A stretch of 6,025 nucleotides of DNA from Actinomycetota bacterium (GTDB lineage Bacteria > Actinomycetota > UBA4738 > HRBIN12), in contig SIRV01000246.1 in assembly GCA_004366195.1 (NCBI GenBank), forward strand, positions 1-6,025, given 5' to 3'. Position numbers and translations under genes: made by a program. Shown piece after piece: positions 1 through 5,305 of the stretch. The notes below the pieces were generated by a model. It ran no database searches. It was not told the DNA's origin and saw only the letters and a program-made list of their open reading frames with translations. Position 1 is the stretch's first letter. Each line of letters begins with the position of its first letter.

Positions 1-298
1 GGCACAGCGCCGCCCGGAGGAGGTCGCAGGCCACCATGAGCCGCCGCCGGTCGAGCCGGTCGGCGAGTGCCCCGCCGACCGGCGACATGAGGAAGAACGG
101 GATCTCCTGGGAGACCACGAGGAGCGCCACGGAGAGGGCCGACCCGGTGAGCTCCAGGGCGAGCGCAAACAGCGCGACGAGCAGGAACCAGTCGCCGCCG
201 AGGGAGATGAAGGAGGCGAGGTACAGGCGCCGGAAGTCGGGGTTGCGCCCGAGGAGCGCGATGCCCGCCCGCAGGCCCCCAACCGACGGCTCGCCCAC
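1..298 (-). CDS. MFS transporter, N-terminal part (runs off the left edge)
   Basis: The first 99 residues of a major facilitator superfamily permease, probably a 12-helix drug or siderophore exporter of the inner membrane; the substrate cannot be told. Reading the minus strand from a GTG at 298, a short basic cytoplasmic segment (GRNPDFRRLY, residues 17-26) leads into a first membrane helix (about 27-48). A second helix (about 53-74) is followed by the MFS loop 2-3 signature GGALADRLDRRRLM at 75-88 and the start of helix 3 with a D92-x-x-R95 pair. This arrangement, with an NPDFRRL-type start, is typical of the EntS-like MFS_3 group. A TTG three codons upstream is an alternative start. No good ribosome site precedes the GTG, so the transcript may be leaderless. 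The gene diverges from the hydrolase gene at 342. The family is clear, the function is not. Confidence 0.85.
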   Translation of the reverse strand, partial: MGEPSVGGLRAGIALLGRNPDFRRLYLASFISLGGDWFLLVALFALALELTGSALSVALLVVSQEIPFFLMSPVGGALADRLDRRRLMVACDLLRAALC

Positions 299-306
299 GG
301 TCTGCA

Positions 307-312
307 AGACTA
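307..312 (-). promoter_or_regulatory. Possible -10 element for the MFS gene
   Basis: Read on the minus strand, the hexamer TAGTCT fits the TAnnnT pattern of a -10 box and is preceded by TG, as in an extended -10. It lies 8 bp ahead of the GTG at 298, which would place transcription start at or next to the start codon. That fits the missing Shine-Dalgarno sequence. No recognisable -35 box is present at the usual spacing. The 43-bp gap between the divergent genes (299-341) must hold control signals for both directions, but I see nothing convincing for the plus strand. Confidence 0.22.
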
Positions 313-341
313 CAGGGGAGCACGTCCGAGGAGGGGTCACC

Positions 342-983
342 ATGCTCGAGGGCATCACCTGGTTCCGCCAGTCGGCGATGCGCTGGCGCGGGAACGGGCC
401 GGTGGTCTACGTCGACCCGTGGGGCGTGACCGACCCGGAGCCCGCGGACCTGATCTTCATCACCCACGCGCACTTCGACCACTTCCAGCCGGAGGAGATC
501 GAGCGGCTGCGGGGGCCGGCGACCAAGCTCGTGGCGCCGAGGGACGTGGCCCGGGAGCTCTCCGGCGACGTGACGGCGGTCGCCCCCGGCGAGTCGCACG
601 AGGTCGGCGGCTTCCGCTTCGAGACCGTGCCGGCGTACAACATCGTCGAGGAGCGGCTCGAGATGCACCCGAAGCGCAACGGGTGGGTGGGCTACGTGTT
701 CGAGTACGGGGGGCGCAGCTACTACCACGGCGGCGACACCGACGCCCTGCCCGAGCTCGAGTCCCTCTCCACCCAGGTGGCGATGGTGCCGATCGGCGGC
801 ACCTACACGATGGACGCCCGTGAGGCGGCGGGCCTGGTGAAGGCGATGGGGCCGGAGCTCGCCGTCCCGATGCACTTCGGGTTCGTCGTGGGCTCGCCGT
901 CGGACGCCAATCGGTTCCGAGAGCTGGCGGCCCCGGTCCCGGTGGAGGTGCTCACGCCCACGAACCCGTTCGAGCAGCCGTAA
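342..983 (+). CDS. MBL-fold metal-dependent hydrolase
   Basis: A 213-residue metallo-beta-lactamase-fold hydrolase, cytoplasmic (no signal peptide), of the stand-alone group loosely related to UlaG/UPF0173. The metal-binding signature HAHFDH is at residues 42-47. A PAYN motif at 97-100 is followed by H109-P-K and GWVGY (114-118), a pattern typical of this subgroup. HGGDTD at 129-134 supplies the bridging Asp132, and the late histidine is in MHFGF (177-181). The fold and two-metal site are therefore intact, but the substrate cannot be predicted. The ATG at 342 was chosen because GAGGAGGGG (328-336) sits 5 bp upstream and the family fold begins directly after it; the open frame further upstream is antisense to the MFS gene. 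It is the first gene of the plus-strand run, and the next starts 28 bp after its TAA. Confidence 0.88.
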   Translation: MLEGITWFRQSAMRWRGNGPVVYVDPWGVTDPEPADLIFITHAHFDHFQPEEIERLRGPATKLVAPRDVARELSGDVTAVAPGESHEVGGFRFETVPAYNIVEERLEMHPKRNGWVGYVFEYGGRSYYHGGDTDALPELESLSTQVAMVPIGGTYTMDAREAAGLVKAMGPELAVPMHFGFVVGSPSDANRFRELAAPVPVEVLTPTNPFEQP

Positions 984-1011
984 GGAGCCCGCAGAGGAGG
1001 AAGGAGCACGG

Positions 1012-1917
1012 ATGGCGCTCGGCTACGACAAGCCCCTGTACATCCTGGCCTTCGATCACCGAGGGTCGTTCCAGAAGAAGTTCTTCGGGGTCACGGGGGA
1101 GCCGACCCCGGAGGAGGCCGCCCGCATCTCCGACGCGAAGCGGGTCATCTACGAGGGCCTGCTCCGCGCCCTCGACGAGGGCGTGCCGAAGGAGGCCGCC
1201 GGCGCCCTCGTCGACGAGCAGTTCGGAGCCGACATCGCCCGCGACGCGAAGGCTCGCGGCCTCACCCTCGCCATGCCGGTCGAGAAGAGCGGCCAGGACG
1301 AGTTCGACTTCGAGTACGGGGACGACTTCGGGAGGCACATCGAGGAGTTCGACCCCACGTTCTCGAAGGTGCTCGTGCGCTGGAACCCCGAGGGCGACCC
1401 GGAGTTGAACCGGCGGCAGGGCGAGCGCCTGAAGCGCCTCGGCGACTGGCTCCACGAGCGCGGCCGCGTGTTCCTGTTCGAGCTCCTCGTCCCGCCCCTC
1501 CCGCACCAGGTGGAAGCGGTCGGCGGCGACGAGAGGCGGTGGGACAGCGAGGAGCGGCCGAAGCTGATGCGAGAGGCGATCCGCCAGCTCCACGCGGCGG
1601 GCGTGGAGCCCGACATCTGGAAGATCGAGGGGATCGACCGGCGGGAGGATTGCGAGATGATCGCGGCGGAGTGCCGGGCCGACGGCCGCGACGGCGTGGC
1701 CTGCGTCGTGCTCGGCCGCGGCGCCGACGACGCCGCCGTGGATCACTGGCTGCGGATGGGCCGGGGCGTGCCCGGCTACATCGGGTTCGCCATCGGCCGC
1801 TCGATCTGGTGGAACCCGCTGAAGGCCTACGTCGACGGGCAGCTCGGACGGGAGGAGGCGGCCAAGCAGATCGCCGCGAACTACCGCCGGTTCATCGACG
1901 TGTACGAGGCGGGGTAG
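1012..1917 (+). CDS. Stand-alone DUF2090 / LacD-type class I aldolase homologue
   Basis: A 301-residue TIM-barrel protein that matches the DUF2090 domain. That domain is usually fused behind the kinase in IolC-type 5-dehydro-2-deoxygluconokinases, and is related to tagatose-bisphosphate (LacD) aldolases. The N-terminus carries LAFDHRGSF (12-20), a hallmark of the family. VDEQFG (about 66-71) and VRWNPEGD follow. DIWKIEG holds Lys204, which by position and context matches the Schiff-base lysine of LacD aldolases. Near the C-terminus LGRGADD (from 234) and GYIGFAIGRS (255-264) look like the phosphate-binding loops of such barrels. A cleavage of a phosphorylated keto sugar to a triose phosphate is the likely chemistry; the substrate is unknown, and no inositol genes are nearby. 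The start is supported by AAGGAG (1001-1006) 5 bp upstream, with a second GAGGAGG at 994-1000. Its stop TAG overlaps the ribosome site of the next gene, implying translational coupling. Confidence 0.78.
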   Translation: MALGYDKPLYILAFDHRGSFQKKFFGVTGEPTPEEAARISDAKRVIYEGLLRALDEGVPKEAAGALVDEQFGADIARDAKARGLTLAMPVEKSGQDEFDFEYGDDFGRHIEEFDPTFSKVLVRWNPEGDPELNRRQGERLKRLGDWLHERGRVFLFELLVPPLPHQVEAVGGDERRWDSEERPKLMREAIRQLHAAGVEPDIWKIEGIDRREDCEMIAAECRADGRDGVACVVLGRGADDAAVDHWLRMGRGVPGYIGFAIGRSIWWNPLKAYVDGQLGREEAAKQIAANYRRFIDVYEAG

Positions 1918-1926
1918 GAGGCCGTG

Positions 1927-2232
1927 ATGCCGGTCATCAAGACGATCGACGTCGTGGGGGTCTCGACGGAGTCCTGGAGCGACGCCGCGAAGCAGGCGCT
2001 CGCCGAGGCCGCCAAGACCATCCGGCACATCGAGCGGATGGACATCCTCGGCACGAGCGCCATCGTCCGCGACGGCAAGATCGCCGAGTACCACACCCAC
2101 GTCCAGATCGCGTTCCGTCTCGAGCGCGGAGGCGGGCTCGCGGGAAGCGGGGGCCGGGGGGAGGGCGGCCTCCGCGACCACCGGCACGTGCCCGACGCGG
2201 CCCGGGAGGCCCGCCGATACACTGAGGTCGTC
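1927..2232 (+). CDS. Dodecin-like small protein with no stop codon, in frame with purA
   Basis: Residues 1-67 (to 2127) are a dodecin-type domain: a beta-alpha-beta-beta fold beginning MPVIKTIDVVGVS, with SWSDAAKQALAEAAKT as the single helix, then DGKIAEYHTHVQIAFRLE as the closing strands. Dodecins form hollow 12-mers in the cytoplasm and buffer flavin. In the classic flavin dodecins a Trp follows the helix (LDWFEV in the Thermus protein); here the aligned residue is Arg37, so ordinary flavin stacking is unlikely. The nearest Trp, W17, is before the helix. The start is the ATG at 1927, with AGGAGG (1916-1921) 5 bp upstream; a GTG just before it at 1924 is less likely. The family normally ends near residue 67, but no stop follows. 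The frame stays open through 35 Gly/Arg-rich codons into the purA ATG at 2233. It is either a real fusion to PurA or a gene whose stop has been lost or misread. Confidence 0.72.
2125..2176 (+). repeat. Perfect 9-bp inverted repeat between dodecin and purA
   Basis: CGCGGAGGC (2125-2133) and GCCTCCGCG (2168-2176) are exact reverse complements separated by 34 bases, so the RNA could form a strong all-but-one-pair GC stem. It begins right at the end of the dodecin homology. No T-tract follows, so it is not a classic intrinsic terminator. It could be an attenuator, a processing or stability element, or simply chance in very GC-rich DNA. Confidence 0.55.
2142..2165 (+). other. Putative G-quadruplex motif in the purA leader
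   Basis: Four G-runs of 3, 5, 6 and 3 bases are separated by spacers of 4 (AAGC), 2 (CC) and 1 (A) bases. This meets the usual G3+N1-7 rule for an intramolecular quadruplex. It is on the coding (mRNA) strand and lies wholly inside the loop of the inverted repeat at 2125-2176, about 70 bases ahead of the purA ATG. It could slow transcription or affect translation of purA. Folding is a prediction from the pattern alone. Confidence 0.5.
2218..2223 (+). promoter_or_regulatory. Possible -10 element for purA
   Basis: TACACT (preceded by GA) fits the TAnnnT pattern of actinobacterial -10 boxes and stands out as the most A/T-containing spot in a very GC-rich stretch. It would start transcription about 3 bases before the purA ATG at 2233, giving a nearly leaderless purA message independent of the upstream genes. 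No good -35 box lies 16-18 bp upstream. The purA ATG has only a weak GAGG (2224-2227) as ribosome site, which is compatible with leaderless initiation. Confidence 0.3.
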
Positions 2233-3507
2233 ATGCCGGCCTCCATCGTGATCGGGACCCAGTGGGGGGACGAGGGCAAGGGCAAGGCCACCGACTACCT
2301 CGCGGACCACATGGACTTCGTGGTCCGCTACCAGGGGGGCAACAACGCCGGCCACACCATCGTCGCCCAGGGGCACGAGCTGCGGCTGCACCTCGTGCCC
2401 TCGGGGATCTTGTATCCCCACATCACCTCGGTGATCGCCGACGGGGTGGTCGTGGACCCGCGGGTCCTGCTGGAGGAGATGGACGCCCTGGAGGCGCTCG
2501 GCCTGGACGTGAGCCGCCTGCGCGTCTCGAACAACGCGCACATGATCATGCCGTACCACCTGGAGCTGGAGAAAGTGACCGAGCGCTACCTCGGCAAGCA
2601 CGCGCTCGGTACGACGAAGCGCGGGATCGGGCCGGCCTACGCCGACAAGGCGGCCCGCATCGGCCTGCGGATCCAGGACCTGTTCGACGAGAAGATCTTC
2701 CGCGAGAAGCTCGACGTGGTCCTGAAGGAGAAGAACCTCCTCCTCACCAAGGTCTACAACCGCCTGCCGCTCGAGGCGGAGAAGATCGTCCAGGACTACA
2801 TGGGCTACGCGGAGCGCCTCCGCCCGCACGTCGTGGACACCTCGCGCCTGCTGTACGACGGGCTCCGGGAGGGCAAGAACGTCCTGCTGGAGGGGGCTCA
2901 GGGCACGATGCTCGATCTCGACAAGGGGACCTACCCGTTCGTGACCTCCTCGAACCCGGTGGCCGGGTACGCGCTCGCCTCGGCCGGGATCGGTCCTCAC
3001 CAGGTCGACCGGGTGATCGGGGTGACGAAGGCCTACGTCACCAGGGTCGGCGCGGGGCCCTTCCCCACCGAGGACCTGGGGCCGGACGGCGCGCGGATGG
3101 GGGAGCGGGGCCGGGAGTACGGGACGACGACCGGCCGCAAGCGCCGGTGCGGGTGGTTCGACGCGGTGATCCTCCGCTACGCGGCCCGCGTGAACGGGCT
3201 CACCGAGCTGTTCCTCACCAAGCTCGACGTGCTGTCGGGGTTCGAGCGGATCAAGGTCTGCGTCGCGTACCGGGCCGACGGCGGCACGTTCGAGGACGTG
3301 CCGCCCCACCAGTCCCTCATCCACCGGGCCGAGCCGGTGTACGAGGAGGTCGAGGGCTGGGAGGAGGACCTTGGGGCGGCGAGGTCCCTGGAGGACCTGC
3401 CGCGCGCCGCGCGGCGGTACGTGGAGCTCGTGAGCGAGCTCATCGGGGTGCCGGTCCGGATGGTCTCCGTCGGACCGGCTCGGGAGCAGAGCTTGCCGGT
3501 GCCGTGA
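2233..3507 (+). CDS. purA: Adenylosuccinate synthetase
   Basis: This cytoplasmic enzyme joins IMP and aspartate with GTP to give adenylosuccinate, the first step of the AMP branch. From the ATG at 2233 it is 424 residues, the normal bacterial length. The P-loop-like QWGDEGKGK occupies residues 10-18, with catalytic Asp13. GGNNAGHT at 35-42 contains His41, the same numbers as in the E. coli enzyme. GTTKRGIGPAY (126-136) binds the IMP phosphate. EGAQGT (220-225) and the PFVTSSN stretch follow. TTTGRKRRCGWFD (298-310) is the aspartate/IMP loop, and TKLD (329-332) is the guanine-recognition motif. All key residues are intact, so it should be active. Its start is inferred from the family N-terminus (MPASIVIGTQWGD); the ribosome site is weak, and the same frame is open upstream through the dodecin-like gene. 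purD starts 10 bp after the stop. Confidence 0.97.
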   Translation: MPASIVIGTQWGDEGKGKATDYLADHMDFVVRYQGGNNAGHTIVAQGHELRLHLVPSGILYPHITSVIADGVVVDPRVLLEEMDALEALGLDVSRLRVSNNAHMIMPYHLELEKVTERYLGKHALGTTKRGIGPAYADKAARIGLRIQDLFDEKIFREKLDVVLKEKNLLLTKVYNRLPLEAEKIVQDYMGYAERLRPHVVDTSRLLYDGLREGKNVLLEGAQGTMLDLDKGTYPFVTSSNPVAGYALASAGIGPHQVDRVIGVTKAYVTRVGAGPFPTEDLGPDGARMGERGREYGTTTGRKRRCGWFDAVILRYAARVNGLTELFLTKLDVLSGFERIKVCVAYRADGGTFEDVPPHQSLIHRAEPVYEEVEGWEEDLGAARSLEDLPRAARRYVELVSELIGVPVRMVSVGPAREQSLPVP

Positions 3508-3517
3508 GGGGCTCGCC

Positions 3518-4807
3518 GTGAGCCTCCGGGTCCTCGTCGTCGGCGGCGGCGGCCGGGAGCACGCCCTGGCGTGGCGCCTCGCGCGTGACCCTGACGTCGG
3601 GGAGGTCCTGGCCGTGCCCGGCAACCCGGGTATCGCGGCCGAGGCGCGGTGCGTGGCGCTCGACCCGACCGACGTGGGGGCCGTCGCCGACCTCGCGGAG
3701 CGGGAGGGCGTCGACCTCGTCGTCGTCGGACCGGAGGCGCCGCTCGTCGCCGGCCTCGCGGACGAGCTCCGCGCGCGGGGCGTGCCGACCTTCGGCCCGG
3801 GGCGCGACGGTGCGCGGCTCGAGGGCTCGAAGGCCTGGGCCAAGGCGCTCTGCGAGCGGTACGGGATCCCGACGGGGCGCTCGCGGGCGGTGACGAGCGT
3901 GGCCGACGGCCTCGGGGCCCTCGATGAGCTCGGGCCGCCGTACGTCGTGAAGGCCGACGGCCTGGCCGCCGGGAAGGGCGTGGTCGTGACCGAGGACCGC
4001 GAGCGGGCCGTTCGTGCGCTCGAGGACTGCCTCCTCCGCGGCGCCTTCGGCGAGGCCGGGGCGACGGTGCTCGTCGAGGAGCACCTGGCCGGGCGCGAGG
4101 TCTCGGCCTTCGCGCTCACCGACGGTCGTCGCGTCGTGCCGCTCGGGATGGCCCAGGACTTCAAGCGGGCCCTGGACGGGGACGCCGGGCCGAACACCGG
4201 CGGCATGGGCGCCTACTCCCCGGTCCCCTTCGTGGATGCGGCCGCGGCCCGGGCCATCTGGGGCGGGGTGCTCGCGCGGACGGCCGAGGCCCTGGCGGCC
4301 GAGGGTGTCGAGTACCGCGGCGTCCTGTACGCGGGGCTGATGCTGACGGCCGACGGGCCGCGGGTGCTGGAGTTCAACTGCCGCTTCGGCGACCCCGAGG
4401 CCCAGGTCCTCATGCCGAGGATCCGCGAGGGGCTCGCCCGGGCGCTCCTCGCCTGCGCCCGCGGGGATCTCGGGGACCAGCGGGTGGAGCTCGACGACGG
4501 CGCCTGCGTGACGGTGGTCGCGGCCTCCGGAGGCTACCCCGGCGCCCACGAGACGGGCTTCGGGATCGAGGGGCTCGAGGAGGCGGCCGCGATCCCGGGC
4601 GCCGTCGTGTTCCACGCGGGCACGGCGCTCCGAGACGGTAGAGTGGTCACCGCCGGGGGTCGGGTGCTTGCGGTGAGCGGTCTCGGGGACACGATCGGGC
4701 GGGCCCGGGAGGTCGCCTACGAGGCGCTCGCGCGCATCCGCTTCCGGGGCATGCACCACCGTTCGGACATCGCCGCGGCGGCCGCGGCGGAAGGGGGAGC
4801 CGGATGA
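3518..4807 (+). CDS. purD: Phosphoribosylamine-glycine ligase (GAR synthetase)
   Basis: This ATP-grasp ligase makes glycinamide ribonucleotide from phosphoribosylamine, glycine and ATP, the second step of de novo purine synthesis. It has 429 residues, the standard length. The N-domain starts with VLVVGGGGREHAL (5-17), followed by PGNPGIA and GPEAPLV (71-77). The ATP-grasp core has VVKADGLAAGKGVVV (from 143). PNTGGMGAYSP (225-235) is the PurD signature, and EFNCRFGDPEAQ (285-296) supplies the Mg-binding Glu and Asn; the usual Val is Cys288 and the usual Thr is Ala295, both mild changes. It starts at GTG 3518, with GAGGGG (3506-3511) overlapping the purA stop and lying 6 bp upstream. The C-terminus is a short alanine run (DIAAAAAAEGGAG) encoded by a GC palindrome-rich tract, and its TGA overlaps the purE ATG (ATGA), a coupled arrangement. 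Confidence 0.97.
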   Translation: MSLRVLVVGGGGREHALAWRLARDPDVGEVLAVPGNPGIAAEARCVALDPTDVGAVADLAEREGVDLVVVGPEAPLVAGLADELRARGVPTFGPGRDGARLEGSKAWAKALCERYGIPTGRSRAVTSVADGLGALDELGPPYVVKADGLAAGKGVVVTEDRERAVRALEDCLLRGAFGEAGATVLVEEHLAGREVSAFALTDGRRVVPLGMAQDFKRALDGDAGPNTGGMGAYSPVPFVDAAAARAIWGGVLARTAEALAAEGVEYRGVLYAGLMLTADGPRVLEFNCRFGDPEAQVLMPRIREGLARALLACARGDLGDQRVELDDGACVTVVAASGGYPGAHETGFGIEGLEEAAAIPGAVVFHAGTALRDGRVVTAGGRVLAVSGLGDTIGRAREVAYEALARIRFRGMHHRSDIAAAAAAEGGAG

Positions 4808-5271
4808 CCGAGCCGCTCGTCGGGGTCCTCGTCGCATCGCCCTCGGAGCTGCCGGTGATGCAGCAGGCGGGGGCGATCCTGGAGAAGCTCGGCATCCCCC
4901 ACGAGACGCGGGTGATGTCGGCCTCGCGCAGCCCCGACGTCGTCGACGAGTACGCGCGGACGGCCTTCGAGCGCGGGCTCAAGGTCCTGATCGGCACGAC
5001 GGGCATCTCCGGGCACCTCGCGGCCGCGCTGGCGGCGCGCACGATCCTCCCGGTGATCGGGGTGCCGATCGCCTCCGAGCACATGGACGGGACGATGGCC
5101 CTCGTCGTGACGGCCCAGATGCCGAGCGGCGTCCCGGTGGCGACGGTCGGGGTCGACGCGTCGGTGAACGCCGCGATCCTGGCGGCCCAGATCCTGGGGG
5201 TCGCCGACCCCGAGATCCAGGCACGCCTGTGGAAGTTCAAGGACGACCTGGCGGAGGGGCTGCGGCTGTGA
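4804..5271 (+). CDS. purE: PurE-like AIR carboxylase / N5-CAIR mutase family protein with altered active site
   Basis: A 155-residue protein of the PurE (AIRC) family, cytoplasmic and normally octameric, which makes CAIR in purine synthesis. The fold is clear: VGVLVASPSELPVM at 6-19, VMSASRSPD at 37-45, LPVIGVPIAS at 82-91, QMPSGVPVATVGV at 105-117 and NAAILAAQILG at 122-132. Key residues differ from the canonical enzyme. The invariant His of SAHRTP (E. coli His45) is Ser41. The Asp of GSxSD (Asp19) is Glu15 and its Gly is Ala11. The AGAGGAAH loop reads GTTGISGH, and the GKAGA loop reads VDASV. Ser12, Arg42 and His71 are kept. The gene sits exactly where purE belongs, overlaps purD by 4 bp (ATGA), and has GAAGGGGGA (about 4790-4798) as ribosome site. 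It may be a purE variant with altered chemistry or a paralogue with another job. No purK is in view. Confidence 0.85.
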   Translation: MTEPLVGVLVASPSELPVMQQAGAILEKLGIPHETRVMSASRSPDVVDEYARTAFERGLKVLIGTTGISGHLAAALAARTILPVIGVPIASEHMDGTMALVVTAQMPSGVPVATVGVDASVNAAILAAQILGVADPEIQARLWKFKDDLAEGLRL

Positions 5272-5291
5272 GGAGGAGCCGGGCCCGCGCC

Positions 5292-5304
5292 GAGGAGGTC
5301 CTCC
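5292..5304 (+). promoter_or_regulatory. purB ribosome binding site within a small palindrome
   Basis: GAGGAGG (5292-5298) lies 7 bp ahead of the purB ATG and fixes that start. It is followed at once by CCTCC, forming the palindrome GGAGGTCCTCC (5294-5304). The CCTCC copy mimics the 16S anti-Shine-Dalgarno sequence and could compete for the ribosome site, though the one-base centre is too tight for a full hairpin. A second purine-rich site, GGAGGAG, follows the purE stop. Confidence 0.55.
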
Positions 5305-5305
5305 G

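Noticed and set aside
36..341. N-terminal extension of the hydrolase by 102 residues
   Set aside because: This part is antisense to the MFS gene and reads as low-complexity Arg/Ser; the ATG at 342 has a strong ribosome site and begins the normal fold.
2142..2165. A miscounted G-run (indel) as the cause of the missing dodecin stop
   Set aside because: I read all three forward frames from 2101; none stops before TGA at 2223-2225, so a one-base indel in the G-runs would not restore a normal dodecin end. A substitution at 2128 would.
2262..3521. A plus-strand open frame overlapping purA in another phase
   Set aside because: Arg/Gly/Ala-rich shadow of purA with no domain.
952..4206. A 1084-codon open frame on the minus strand
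   Set aside because: It lies antisense to the aldolase, dodecin, purA and part of purD, all firmly identified. Its translation is low-complexity and matches no family I recognise; long antisense frames are expected where codons nearly always end in G or C.
4766..4790. Palindrome-rich GCC/GCG tract at the end of purD as a terminator
   Set aside because: It encodes the alanine tail of PurD, has no T-tract, and the overlapping purE gene follows directly, so termination here makes no sense.
3440..4837. A 465-codon open frame on the minus strand opposite purD
   Set aside because: Arg/Pro/Gly/His-rich shadow of purD, with no recognisable domain.
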